DNA of 64,000 nucleotides, taken from positions 806,001 through 870,000 of the forward strand of contig CAWILT010000002.1 of the NCBI GenBank assembly GCA_963837025.1, read 5' to 3'. The notes under the pieces are model-generated. The model made no database searches and had not been told where the DNA came from. It saw only the letters and a program-made list of their open reading frames with translations. Numbering within the stretch: position 1 is the stretch's first letter; every line of letters begins with the position of its first letter. Position numbers and translations under genes: made by a program. Shown piece by piece: positions 16,653-25,584 of this stretch. The stretch comes from JALZUV01 sp963837025. Its GTDB lineage: Bacteria; Pseudomonadota; Alphaproteobacteria; Rickettsiales; JALZUV01.

Positions 16653-18449
16653 TTGTCTGCTTTTAAATTACGTATTGTTGCTATTGTCGCAGTTGCGATG
16701 TTATGTGCATGTGGTGGGGCAACCTATTTTCAACAATCCCGCGATAAAAATCATAAGCTAGCCGAGCTTGCTGAAAAAGAGATGAATGTTCCTGACTTCA
16801 ATTCGGTAAGTGGGCATTATCTTTCAGCGGCTTTAGCAAAATATAATGGCGAACCCAAGCAAGCGCTCAGTCATTTGAATGAAGCGATTGGCATGGGCTA
16901 TAATGATAATGAGCTATATGTGGATGGCTATGCATTAGCACTAAATGCAGGTGATATTGAGCTTGCCGCACAATTTGCATCGAAGATTGAAAGCTCGAAT
17001 GAAGCGGTTATTTTATCGCCCAAATTAATTGAAGCCGTGGTTGCGATACGAAAAGGTGATCTAGACAAAGCATCTGCTTTTTTAAAGCAAGCACCAGAAA
17101 ATGGATTTGGCTTAATTGTTGTTTCACTTTTGGAAGCTTGGGTGAGTCAGGCGCAAAATAAATCCTACTCAGTTGAGCCTTTAAAGGCGCTGATTACTCC
17201 GGGCGGCGAATTTGAGATGTTGATAAAATATCAACTTGCATTGCTGGAAGATTCCAAAGGCACGCAAAATAACAGCTATTATGACGATTTACTAAAAGCC
17301 CGCTATCTGCCCCACCATGTGGCATGGATGGTAGGCAACCATTATAAACGTATTCAAAATAAAGAAAAATTTTCAATACTTCAAAAACGCTACGAGGCGG
17401 ATGTAGCTTTGCAATTAAATTATAATACTCCGCCACCCGAAAAGCTTGATTATAAACAGGGTAGTGCTGAAGTTTTCTTTGGTATCGCTAGTGTGTTAAT
17501 CGCCATTGATGCAATTGAAGTTGCGCAAATTCCGCTTAATCTTGCGAGTTATTTAAATAAAGATTTTATTGCTGTCGATTTTATTCGCGCGCAAATTAAT
17601 GAAAAAATTAGCGAGAATAATTTAGCAATTGAAGGTTATAAGGCTCTTCAAAATGATGAAGTTTATGGCGATATGGCTAATTTGCAATTGGCTTATTTAT
17701 ATCAAAAAGAAAATCATGTTGATGATGCGCTCGCGCAGATTGATTCACTACTGGCTCGCGATCCGAACAATTTAGAAATGTGGTTAGCTAAAGGCGATAT
17801 TTTGCGTAACGAGGAGCGCTATAAGGAATCCATTGAAGCTTACAGCGCAGGCATTGATAGCATCAAAGATAAGAAAGCCACGGATTGGCCTGCATTTTAT
17901 TCGCGCGCGATTTCTTATGAGCGTGACGGTAATTGGAAAATGGCTGAGAATGATTTTTTAGAGGCATTAAGATTACAGCCCGATCAACCGGACGTATTAA
18001 ATTATTTGGGTTATAGCTGGCTGGTTCAAAATAGACAGCTCAACCAAGCTAAGGCGATGATTGAAAAAGCAATCAAAGCGCGCCCGCGTGATGCGCATAT
18101 CATTGATAGTATGGGTTGGGCATTATATCTGCTTGGCGATTATGATAATTCGCTCAAATATCTTGAGCGCGCGGTTTATTTAAGCCCAGTGGATGCCACT
18201 GTAAACGAGCATCTGGGCGATGCTTACTGGCGGGCCGGTTATCAATTGCAAGCTAAGTATCAATGGGAACGGGCGTTAACATTCAACCCCGTGGAAAAAG
18301 GGCAAGAGCAATCCATTAAAGATAAGATAGCTAATGGATTAGAAGCGCTTGATGATACTCAAAATTTGCCGCAGAATGCTGAAGCAAGTAAAGAGCAACG
18401 CGCGGATGTGCTTTTGAAAAATAAGAAACAGCCCATTATTGCCGATTAA
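16653..18449 (+). CDS. TPR-repeat lipoprotein
   Basis: A 598-residue protein read from a TTG start at 16653, preceded by AGAGGG. The N-terminal hydrophobic stretch ends in a lipobox-like LCAC (modified Cys about residue 20), so it is probably an outer-membrane lipoprotein. The rest is helical and repetitive. Clear tetratricopeptide units occur from about residue 330 to 560 (for example DWPAFYSRAISYERDGNWKM, PDVLNYLGYSWLVQN and HIIDSMGWALYLLGDYDNSL). Large TPR proteins directly upstream of ispE recur in alphaproteobacteria. A scaffolding or secretion-accessory role is possible but not shown. Confidence 0.82.
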   Translation: MSAFKLRIVAIVAVAMLCACGGATYFQQSRDKNHKLAELAEKEMNVPDFNSVSGHYLSAALAKYNGEPKQALSHLNEAIGMGYNDNELYVDGYALALNAGDIELAAQFASKIESSNEAVILSPKLIEAVVAIRKGDLDKASAFLKQAPENGFGLIVVSLLEAWVSQAQNKSYSVEPLKALITPGGEFEMLIKYQLALLEDSKGTQNNSYYDDLLKARYLPHHVAWMVGNHYKRIQNKEKFSILQKRYEADVALQLNYNTPPPEKLDYKQGSAEVFFGIASVLIAIDAIEVAQIPLNLASYLNKDFIAVDFIRAQINEKISENNLAIEGYKALQNDEVYGDMANLQLAYLYQKENHVDDALAQIDSLLARDPNNLEMWLAKGDILRNEERYKESIEAYSAGIDSIKDKKATDWPAFYSRAISYERDGNWKMAENDFLEALRLQPDQPDVLNYLGYSWLVQNRQLNQAKAMIEKAIKARPRDAHIIDSMGWALYLLGDYDNSLKYLERAVYLSPVDATVNEHLGDAYWRAGYQLQAKYQWERALTFNPVEKGQEQSIKDKIANGLEALDDTQNLPQNAEASKEQRADVLLKNKKQPIIAD

Positions 18450-18500
18450 TTTGCAATTAGCGCTATCATTTGCTGAAATTGACGTTAATTTCGTTTAGCT

Positions 18501-19370
18501 ATGGCTGATGTTTTCGCACCTGCAAAGGTTAATTTATTCCTTCACGTTACTGGCAAACATGAAGGGTATCACACGCTTCAAACCGTATGTTTTTTCCCCT
18601 CAATTGGCGATCGCTTAGTTGTATCAAAACGTCTGCCTTTTTTTAAAGAAGATGAATTACATATTACAGGCGCGTTTGCGCATCATTTGCCGAAAGAAAC
18701 AAAGCAAAACCTTATCCTAACCGTGTTAGCAAGGCTTAGAGAAAAATATCCAATTCCATATTATAGTATTCATCTGCAAAAACAGTTGCCTGTAGCTGCA
18801 GGTTTAGGGGGTGGTTCTGCCGACATTGCTGCTGTGTTACGCGTGGTAACCACCCACACGGGCATTGATTTTTCAACAGAGCCCTATAATGCAGAACTTT
18901 CAAGTTATGGTGCGGATATTCCGGCTTGTTATTTGTCGCAAGTATTATTTGCTGAAGGCATAGGAGATGAAATCTCTGTATGGTCTGACTTGCCCGATTA
19001 TGGTGTGCTATTAGTTAATCCACTTAAACCCTTAACGACGCGAGAAGTGTTTGGGCGATGTAATGATTATTCAATGCCTCTAATGATAACTCCACCTAAA
19101 TCGCAAGCCGGATGGCAATCCATGATGAAAACGACACGAAATGATTTACAAAAAATTGCCGAAACGATGGTGCCTGAAATTCCTGAAATGATTGCAGAAT
19201 TGAAAGAAACTGAAGGTGTAATTATAGCGCGTATGAGTGGTAGTGGTCCTACGGGATTTGCTGTTTATCCATCAATCGTTGAGGCACAAGTGGCTGAAGC
19301 AAAAATAAAAGAACGCAACCCAAAATGGTGGGTGCAAGCAGGAAGGGCAGGCCATGGGAAAGAAAAATAA
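18501..19370 (+). CDS. ispE: 4-diphosphocytidyl-2-C-methyl-D-erythritol kinase
   Basis: A GHMP kinase of 289 residues that phosphorylates CDP-methylerythritol in the MEP isoprenoid pathway. The N-terminal substrate motif is FAPAKVNLFLHVTGK. The ATP-binding loop is PVAAGLGGGSADIAAVLR, and GHMP motif 3 is ARMSGSGPTGFAVY. It follows the TPR gene by 51 bases and overlaps the next gene by 17 bases. Together with ispG (54.3 kb) and ispA (26.7 kb) it shows that isoprenoids are made by the MEP route. Confidence 0.94.
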   Translation: MADVFAPAKVNLFLHVTGKHEGYHTLQTVCFFPSIGDRLVVSKRLPFFKEDELHITGAFAHHLPKETKQNLILTVLARLREKYPIPYYSIHLQKQLPVAAGLGGGSADIAAVLRVVTTHTGIDFSTEPYNAELSSYGADIPACYLSQVLFAEGIGDEISVWSDLPDYGVLLVNPLKPLTTREVFGRCNDYSMPLMITPPKSQAGWQSMMKTTRNDLQKIAETMVPEIPEMIAELKETEGVIIARMSGSGPTGFAVYPSIVEAQVAEAKIKERNPKWWVQAGRAGHGKEK

Positions 19371-19785
19371 GTTACGCTATCAAAGCAAAGATAATCCGTA
19401 TCCTCGCATTATTATGACGGGGCGCGCTGGCTTAAAGTTTTGGGAAGAATATTGCCTCGATAAACACGAAGTGGGCGATCTACAATTCTTTATGTTTACC
19501 TGCAATTTAGGTCGTAATGAAGCCGAACCAGCCTATGATACCATTGGCAGCAGTGGTTATTTAAAAGCACGCGTATTTGATGGTAAAGAATGGCAAGCCC
19601 TCATTATGGATGATTTATTTCCCAATAAAACGCATCATTTTTCCAAAAAAGAAATGCCTATCGATACGTTTATTTTATGCCGCGAATTGGTAGAAGATTT
19701 AAAAGATACGCCATTGCAACGCACCTATCGTATGCATTATGAGCCTGTTCCTTACGCCGATCGCGAAAATGACGAAGAAGAATAA
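19354..19785 (+). CDS. unknown soluble protein co-translated with ispE
   Basis: A 143-residue protein with a basic start (MGKKNKLRYQSKDNPYP), a mixed alpha/beta middle (GDLQFFMFTCNLGRNEAEPA, FDGKEWQALIMDDLFPN) and an acidic tail of seven Asp/Glu/Asn residues. There is no signal peptide or membrane helix. The ATG is preceded by AGGGCAGG inside the ispE 3' end, so it is very likely translated. The convergent tolA stop is 3 bases beyond its own. I do not recognise the family. Confidence 0.65.
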   Translation: MGKKNKLRYQSKDNPYPRIIMTGRAGLKFWEEYCLDKHEVGDLQFFMFTCNLGRNEAEPAYDTIGSSGYLKARVFDGKEWQALIMDDLFPNKTHHFSKKEMPIDTFILCRELVEDLKDTPLQRTYRMHYEPVPYADRENDEEE

Positions 19786-19788
19786 GCT

Positions 19789-20625
19789 CTAATAAAGCGC
19801 TTCACTCGGATCAAAATTAAGCTGAAGAAACTTCCAGGTTTCATACTTATTAGACGGCAAATTTTGTAGTGGACTGCATTTATACACCGCTCGCACGGCA
19901 CTATCTGCCGCCGCACGGAAGAAGCTATCGCTATTATATCGCCCAACATCGCGGCCTAATTCAGCGCTAATAACGCTACCATCGGCGTTTAAACGCACAT
20001 TTACCGCCACAATAAGCTGATGGGCATCGCGCGCACCTGCTGGCATAGTCCAACATTTGACAAACTGCGAACGTATGGCATCAATTTCAGTCATACCCAT
20101 AGGTAAAGAGGGGTTGTAATTATCTGATTTGGCTAGCTTTTTTTCCTCATTTGATTCAGTTGGTTTATCGCTCTGTTCTTTCTTCGCAGCATCTTCCACG
20201 CCTTTAAGAATAGAATCCAAATCAGCAACCTCTTTCTTTTCAACCTTTTCAGGCTTGGGTTTTTCTTTAGGTTTTTCTTCTTTTTTAGGCTCAGGTTTTT
20301 TCTTTTCGGGCTCTTTAGGTTTAGGTGGAGTCACTACATCTTTCTTTTCCGGCTCTTTTTTTACAGCCGTTGAGCTTTCCGAAACTGCTTTTTTAGCAGT
20401 AGCGGTTTCAAACTTCTTATCACTCTCTTTTTTCTGTTGTTGTTGGCGTTTAATATTGCTGATTTCAGTAATGGGTAACACCTCAACCGACATAGCGGTA
20501 GGCAAAGATTCACGGTGATCTTTCCAGATTTCAGGTAAGCCAAACACGGCAAAAAGCAACAAAAAAACGTGAAAAACAGCAGACCAGATAAGCGCCGGCT
20601 TTTGATAATTATATGAGCTGCTCAT
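19789..20625 (-). CDS. tolA: TolA cell-envelope protein
   Basis: A 278-residue TolA-like protein that links the inner-membrane TolQR motor to the outer membrane. It has one N-terminal helix (ALIWSAVFHVFLLLFAVFGL, about 11-30). A long Lys/Glu/Pro-rich domain II follows (~60-170, repeats of KPKEPEKK type). The C-terminal domain III is globular (~180-278, with VKCWTMPAGARDAHQLIVAV and a Cys pair KCW...YKCSPL). It is the last gene of the tolQRA run. tolB and pal, which usually follow, are absent because a convergent gene begins 3 bases later. Confidence 0.9.
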   Translation of the reverse strand: MSSSYNYQKPALIWSAVFHVFLLLFAVFGLPEIWKDHRESLPTAMSVEVLPITEISNIKRQQQQKKESDKKFETATAKKAVSESSTAVKKEPEKKDVVTPPKPKEPEKKKPEPKKEEKPKEKPKPEKVEKKEVADLDSILKGVEDAAKKEQSDKPTESNEEKKLAKSDNYNPSLPMGMTEIDAIRSQFVKCWTMPAGARDAHQLIVAVNVRLNADGSVISAELGRDVGRYNSDSFFRAAADSAVRAVYKCSPLQNLPSNKYETWKFLQLNFDPSEALY

Positions 20626-20637
20626 GGATGAAGACCG

Positions 20638-21078
20638 TTACTTTAAACTATCGGTCATTAGTGCTACTTTAGTGAATCCAGCGCCACCCAAATTACCTAC
20701 AATGCGCATGACATCACCGTAACCCAACGCCTTATCGGCTTGCACAAAAATACGCGTATCGCGTTTTTCGCTGGTGATAGCATCAAGTTTATCCACCAAT
20801 TGCTCTTCGGTTACTGCTGTTTCTTGCAAGGTAAGTTTACCGTATTTTGAAATACTCAACACTAATGGTTCATCTTGTCCGGGTAGGGTTGATGCGTTTG
20901 CCTCTGGTAAATCAACCGTCACGCCTGTTGATAGCATAGGGGCGGTAACCATAAAGATAACCAATAAAACAAGCATCACATCCACAAAAGGTGTGACGTT
21001 AATTTCCGTAAAACGCGTATTGCGACGGCGGCGATTATTGCTGCGCGAACCTCCGCCCCCTCCCATAGATGCGCCCAT
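20638..21078 (-). CDS. tolR: TolR proton-channel and motor subunit
   Basis: A 146-residue ExbD/TolR family protein. A Gly/Arg-rich cytoplasmic N-terminus leads into one membrane helix that carries the essential Asp (INVTPFVDVMLVLLVIFMVT). A periplasmic domain follows, with VDLPEANA and IFVQADKALGYGDVMRIV. It lies between tolQ and tolA, one base after tolQ. With TolQ it uses proton flow to energise TolA during outer-membrane constriction. Confidence 0.94.
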   Translation of the reverse strand: MGASMGGGGGSRSNNRRRRNTRFTEINVTPFVDVMLVLLVIFMVTAPMLSTGVTVDLPEANASTLPGQDEPLVLSISKYGKLTLQETAVTEEQLVDKLDAITSEKRDTRIFVQADKALGYGDVMRIVGNLGGAGFTKVALMTDSLK

Positions 21079-21079
21079 T

Positions 21080-21829
21080 TTAATTCTCCAACTGACGCGA
21101 TAGAAGGGTGTTAAACTCTACCGAAAAATCTTCTAAACGACCATCAAATGTATCAAGCTCGCCGGCAAATTTATTGTAAGCAATAACGGCTGGAATTGCG
21201 GCAAATAAACCAATTGCTGTGGCAAATAATGCTTCAGCAATACCGGGTGCTACAACGGCAAGCGATGTATTTTGCGATAAAGCGATTGATTGAAAACTAT
21301 TCATAATACCCCAAACCGTACCAAATAAACCGATAAAGGGCGCCGATGATCCCACTGTTGCTAAAAATCCAATACCTTTCGATAAAGCATTCAATTCGCG
21401 GTTACGCGTTACTTGCATAATTTGGAACATACGATCGCGCATGCTTAAACGTTGTGTAAGCGTTTCGCTTTTGTTGCCCGATTTTTGACTGCGATGCCAC
21501 TCATCCATTGCAGCTAAAAACACTTCGGCGTAAGGGTGCGACACCTTACGCTTTTTCGTTTTTTCATAGAAAGCATCCAATTCTTGTGCTGACCAAAATT
21601 CAGTTTCAAAACGCTCGGCGCGTTGTTGTGCATTTTTAAAGCTCAACCATTTTTCAAAAATAATTCCCCAGCACCAAAAAGAGGCGAGCAGCAACATGAT
21701 AATTACTGATTTAACAAGAAAATCAGCCTGCATAAACATGCCCCACATACTCATATCAATATGGCCAACACTACCGGCTAGGTTTCCTGAATTTACGGAT
21801 TGTACCGCGGTATCAACTTGTTCTGGCAT
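21080..21829 (-). CDS. tolQ: TolQ motor subunit
   Basis: A 249-residue TolQ/ExbB protein with three membrane helices: FLVKSVIIMLLLASFWCWGI near residue 34-53, then two in the C-terminal half (IGFLATVGSSAPFIGLFGTV and EALFATAIGLFAAIPAVIAY). The conserved GTVWGIMNSFQSIA loop lies between them. It forms the stator of the Tol-Pal motor with TolR. It follows ybgC by 9 bases, the classical ybgC-tolQRA order. Confidence 0.95.
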   Translation of the reverse strand: MPEQVDTAVQSVNSGNLAGSVGHIDMSMWGMFMQADFLVKSVIIMLLLASFWCWGIIFEKWLSFKNAQQRAERFETEFWSAQELDAFYEKTKKRKVSHPYAEVFLAAMDEWHRSQKSGNKSETLTQRLSMRDRMFQIMQVTRNRELNALSKGIGFLATVGSSAPFIGLFGTVWGIMNSFQSIALSQNTSLAVVAPGIAEALFATAIGLFAAIPAVIAYNKFAGELDTFDGRLEDFSVEFNTLLSRQLEN

Positions 21830-21838
21830 GATGGTTCT

Positions 21839-22270
21839 CTAATTTTCTTCGGTTATAGGTTCAAATAATTGTCGGACTTCTTGCGGAAGACGCGTTGCTT
21901 TAAGTTGTTCATTCACACATACAATAACCAGCTTCATAGCGGCTAATAAGGTGGAATCGTCTTCGCGCAATACATCTTGCAGCATGGTTATACTGGCATT
22001 GCCCATTTGCTGCAAGCGGGACTGTACAATTAAAGCATCATCTAGTTTACCGGCTGCGCGATAATCAATTTCAGCATGGCGAACTACAAAATATAGCCCA
22101 TATTTTTGACGAAAAGCTGATTGGTTAAGGCCAAGTTCACGCAACCAATCGGTGCGCGCTCGTTCTGCAAACTTGAAGTAATTGGCATGGTAAATCACCC
22201 CGCCCGCATCTGTGTCTTCGTAATATACACGGATGGATTTGGTATATGATGGAGCGATAGAATGGTTCAC
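21839..22270 (-). CDS. ybgC: YbgC-type acyl-CoA thioesterase
   Basis: A 143-residue hotdog-fold thioesterase with the active-site motif YYEDTDAGGVIYHANYFKFAE, in which the Asp of DTDAGG is catalytic. In many proteobacteria it is the first gene of the tol operon, and it acts on acyl-CoA or acyl-ACP linked to phospholipid metabolism. The GTG start overlaps the ruvB stop (GTGA), so it is coupled to ruvB. Confidence 0.92.
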   Translation of the reverse strand: MNHSIAPSYTKSIRVYYEDTDAGGVIYHANYFKFAERARTDWLRELGLNQSAFRQKYGLYFVVRHAEIDYRAAGKLDDALIVQSRLQQMGNASITMLQDVLREDDSTLLAAMKLVIVCVNEQLKATRLPQEVRQLFEPITEEN

Positions 22271-23289
22271 GAAAGTAAATCACCTTGATTGGAATGGGGT
22301 GTTTTGGGAATGGGTAACCCTAGATGATTCCACGCCGTGGCTGTGAGCATACGGCCGCGCGGAGTGCGTTGAATAAAGCCAATTTGCAACAGATAAGGCT
22401 CTATCGTTTCTTCTATTCCATCCCGTTGTTCTGATAAGCCAGCGGCTAGGGTTTCAACACCAACCGGCCCTCCAGCATAATGCTCAGCAATATAGGTAAG
22501 GTAGCGTCTGTCAGAAGCATCAAGCCCCAGTGCATCGACTTCCAATCGTGACAAAGCGCTTGATGCTAAGGCTTGTGAGATATGTTCATCGCCCGCTGCA
22601 TGGGCAAAGTCGCGCACGCGTTTGAGAAGGCGAATTGCAATGCGCGGAGTGCCACGAGCACGACGGGCAATTTCATGAGCGCCTTGATCATCAAGCTGGG
22701 TGCGCATCACTTTCGATGCACGAATGATAACTGTTTTTAAATCGGCCTCATTATAAAATTCGAGCTTCAAAGGAATGCCAAACCGATCGCGTAGGGGGTT
22801 TGATAGTAAGCCTAAGCGCGTAGTGGCCGCAATAAGTGTAAAAGCAGGTAAATCAATTCGCATGGAACGGGCTGCTGGACCTTCACCAATGATGATATCA
22901 AGCTGAAAATCTTCCATGGCGGGGTATAGCACTTCTTCGACAAGCGTGTTGAGGCGATGAATTTCATCAATGAATAAAACATCGCCTTCTTGTAGGTTGC
23001 TTAAGATGGCGGCCAAATCGCCTGCTTTGGTAAGCATGGGGCCAGAGGTGGCTTTAAAACCTACGCCCAATTCTTTAGAGACAATTTGCGCTAATGTAGT
23101 TTTACCCAAACCAGGTGGCCCATAGAATAATGTATGATCAAGCGTTTCTTTGCGGGCCTTGGCGGCATCTACAAAAACTTTTAGATTATCACAAGCGCCG
23201 CGCTGTCCGGTAAAATCAGCCAAGCGTTGTGGGCGAAGTTGAGCCTCATCGCTATCATCTTCTAAAATACTGGGGCTGGTCATGCTCAT
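22267..23289 (-). CDS. ruvB: Holliday junction branch-migration ATPase RuvB
   Basis: A 340-residue AAA+ motor. The Walker A is FYGPPGLGKTTLAQIV and the Walker B is VLFIDEIHRLN. The arginine-finger region follows, and the C-terminal winged helix contains GFIQRTPRGRMLTATAW, the family signature. It drives branch migration with RuvA during recombination and fork repair. ruvA lies 25 bases upstream. ruvC, the resolvase gene commonly found before ruvA, is not here; an unknown gene takes that place. Confidence 0.96.
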   Translation of the reverse strand: MSMTSPSILEDDSDEAQLRPQRLADFTGQRGACDNLKVFVDAAKARKETLDHTLFYGPPGLGKTTLAQIVSKELGVGFKATSGPMLTKAGDLAAILSNLQEGDVLFIDEIHRLNTLVEEVLYPAMEDFQLDIIIGEGPAARSMRIDLPAFTLIAATTRLGLLSNPLRDRFGIPLKLEFYNEADLKTVIIRASKVMRTQLDDQGAHEIARRARGTPRIAIRLLKRVRDFAHAAGDEHISQALASSALSRLEVDALGLDASDRRYLTYIAEHYAGGPVGVETLAAGLSEQRDGIEETIEPYLLQIGFIQRTPRGRMLTATAWNHLGLPIPKTPHSNQGDLLS

Positions 23290-23314
23290 GATATTGTTTT
23301 AGCCTATTTAGTCT

Positions 23315-23953
23315 TTAGCGTGCCAGCTTTTTCAAACTAGCGCGAATGAGTGCTTCGAGCGAAACATCAGGCTGCTCTTGCTGCAAGCCCAACACAATGC
23401 CAAATGCTTCCGAACGACCATAGCCTAAATTTGCTAATGCTGACATAGCCTCTTCAGTAGTGGCGGTGGGCGCAATAGCGGGGATGGTTTCAAGGCTATC
23501 GGAATCGGCTACTTTGTTCGTGGCCGTAAAACCAATATCGCCGGTGGGCATAGAATCAACCTTGCTTTTAAGCTCGGTAACTAAGCGCTCGCCTAATTTG
23601 GGCCCCACACCATTGGCACGGGTGAGCAGTTTGGTATCGCGAGCATGGATAGCCTGCACCATCTCGGTTGGTGTGAAGCTGCTTAAAATGCCTAGTGCCA
23701 TCTTCGCGCCCACACCTTGTACCGTGCAAAGTAAATTAAACCAGCTTTTATCACTTTCCGCTAAAAAGCCATAGAGATGAATATGATCTTCACGAACATG
23801 GGTTTCAATAAACAAAGCAACAGCTTCACCATTAGCGGGCAGCTGCTGCAAGCTACGACTCGATAAAAAAACGAGATAGCACACACCTGCTACATCTAAA
23901 AGCACGCTATCGGTTGATGTTGATTCCACTAAACCTTTGAGTTTTCCAATCAT
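23315..23953 (-). CDS. ruvA: Holliday junction DNA-binding protein RuvA
   Basis: A 212-residue RuvA with three domains. The N-terminal OB fold begins MIGKLKGLVESTSTDSVLLD. Two helix-hairpin-helix motifs follow (VQGVGAKMALGILSSF and ANGVGPKLGERLVTEL). After an acidic/Thr-rich linker comes domain III (AMSALANLGYGRSEAFGIVL), which contacts RuvB. Normal length. It is 65 bases downstream of the unknown gene at 24018-25508. Confidence 0.95.
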   Translation of the reverse strand: MIGKLKGLVESTSTDSVLLDVAGVCYLVFLSSRSLQQLPANGEAVALFIETHVREDHIHLYGFLAESDKSWFNLLCTVQGVGAKMALGILSSFTPTEMVQAIHARDTKLLTRANGVGPKLGERLVTELKSKVDSMPTGDIGFTATNKVADSDSLETIPAIAPTATTEEAMSALANLGYGRSEAFGIVLGLQQEQPDVSLEALIRASLKKLAR

Positions 23954-24017
23954 GGAATAACTCTGCAGATTAACACTTCAAATTCAAGCTAACTGTGGTT
24001 AAACGCTGATTAAGCAA

Positions 24018-25508
24018 TTAGATTGATGCGCTGACTGCGACATCTAATGCGTTTTGAGCATTCTCAACCCGCATAGCTAAGCTGCTTTCAGGTTTTTTGG
24101 CTAAAATAGATTCAAGATTTTTATTTGGAGGGGCAATTTTTAGATCAGTTTGTTGAGGCTCTTGCTGATTGATGGCTATAGGCTTGGATGCATTTAGGTG
24201 CAAATTAACCGAATGGTGCTTTTCTAGCAAATTAGCGATATCAGTAAATGTGCGCGCAAAACCTTGATCGTGTAATTCTGGCAACTCACGGGTTTGCATC
24301 ATTTGCGATGTGGCATAAACTAATTCTTCCAGTGAATCGGCCTTAACACTGGATGCAATGGCAAGCGACGCGTGTGACTTAAGGTTTTCTATATCCAATT
24401 TCTTTTCGGTATAAGGCGAAAATGCTTTCGTGAGTAGGCTTAAGCCAAAGGCCATAGCACCTGAGAGTTGCCACCACTGGATGTTATCACCTTTGCGCCA
24501 TTCGGTATTTTTAAAATCAAAAAGTGAGTACCATTTACGGTTTGCTTTGACTTCATCCTTTTGTTCATCCGTTAAGTTCTTATCGCGGCGAAACGAACTG
24601 GCAAAAAGGCTAAACGTGGATGTCCAATCAAAAAAAGTGGAAACAATATTGGATTCGCGACGCAATCGTGTCAGCGGCCCTTGCTTCTTTTCTAAGTTGA
24701 ATTTATCTTCCGGTAATCCGAGTAAGCTGATGGTTTTGCCAATGATAGACAGCCAACCGCTTAACTTAAGCCCATCGTCTTTTGCGCCTGTTAATTCCAC
24801 TTTTGACCATAATTTTACGGCACTTCCCACACGAATGGAATTGCGCTGCATAAAAGTGGGGTCGTCAACAGATTTTTCTAAGCGCTTGGTATCTTCTGGA
24901 CGCGGTAGAGTGCTTTTATTTTCATCGTTTCGCAGTGATATGCCTTTATTAACCAATTCCTTAGCATAAAGTAATCGGGTTTCATCAAGCTCCTTCTGCG
25001 CACCCCAAATGGAGTTAATACCATTACCTAAAAAACCATAAAAAGAAGTTTTAAGTTTCGCTTTACCATCATCGGTTTTATAATAATTTGTGGCACCTTC
25101 TTTCGCTATTTTCTCAAGCTTATCGCCATCGTAAAAGGCTGAACCAATCATTAAAAATTGAGCTAAAACACCAATATTTCCGCGCAATTTATTGAGATCG
25201 ACTTTCTTTACCTCTTTTTTTATGAAAGGTTTGAATTTTTCATCGGTGAGTGTTTGAACTTTGTCGACCAAATCTTTAGGCTGATGTGGCGTGCGGCCAA
25301 TAATAATATTTTGTCCATTAACCGTAGTATGGCTGATAATTTCAAGGTCAGGAAGTGTGGTTTGTACCGTATGCAACAACTTAGAACGGTTAGCAAATTC
25401 ATGCCCTTCAAAAAACACAAAGTGATCGCCTTGCGTTGAATCGGTAAAATGAATCTTCTGAATTTTCGCTTCAGCCGATTTATTATGATATGAAATTTCT
25501 TTACTCAC
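24018..25508 (-). CDS. large unknown protein, family A (relative of the 40330-42234 product)
   Basis: A 496-residue protein of no family known to me. Residues ~10-95 look alpha/beta (HFVFFEGHEF, GQNIIIGRTPHQPKDLVDKV). A junction LRGNIGVLAQFLMIGSAF follows at ~108. A long, mostly helical part comes next, with weakly hydrophobic, Trp/Phe-rich segments (GWLSIIGKTISLLGL, STFFDWTSTFSLFASSF, IQWWQLSGAMAFGLSLLTKA). The C-terminal ~130 residues are hydrophilic. There is no signal peptide. The order of these elements matches the protein encoded at 40330-42234: LRxN junction, PLxRL segment, W...AxAFG segment and an A-S-x-E-x-L tail. It sits immediately upstream of ruvA in the place often held by ruvC. 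Confidence 0.7.
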   Translation of the reverse strand: MSKEISYHNKSAEAKIQKIHFTDSTQGDHFVFFEGHEFANRSKLLHTVQTTLPDLEIISHTTVNGQNIIIGRTPHQPKDLVDKVQTLTDEKFKPFIKKEVKKVDLNKLRGNIGVLAQFLMIGSAFYDGDKLEKIAKEGATNYYKTDDGKAKLKTSFYGFLGNGINSIWGAQKELDETRLLYAKELVNKGISLRNDENKSTLPRPEDTKRLEKSVDDPTFMQRNSIRVGSAVKLWSKVELTGAKDDGLKLSGWLSIIGKTISLLGLPEDKFNLEKKQGPLTRLRRESNIVSTFFDWTSTFSLFASSFRRDKNLTDEQKDEVKANRKWYSLFDFKNTEWRKGDNIQWWQLSGAMAFGLSLLTKAFSPYTEKKLDIENLKSHASLAIASSVKADSLEELVYATSQMMQTRELPELHDQGFARTFTDIANLLEKHHSVNLHLNASKPIAINQQEPQQTDLKIAPPNKNLESILAKKPESSLAMRVENAQNALDVAVSASI

Positions 25509-25526
25509 GCTCTGATTATAGCAAAT

Positions 25527-25578
25527 GCCGTAATTAAATAATGTTACAGATTAGTGAAGTTTTAGGCATGATTACGGC
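25527..25578. repeat. short inverted repeat between recR and the family A unknown gene
   Basis: GCCGTAAT (25527-25534) is repeated as ATTACGGC (25571-25578) with 36 bases between. It lies just upstream of the gene at 24018-25508 and just downstream of recR. There is no T-tract, so a factor-independent terminator is unlikely. A binding site or chance are both possible. Confidence 0.3.
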
Positions 25579-25584
25579 TAAATT

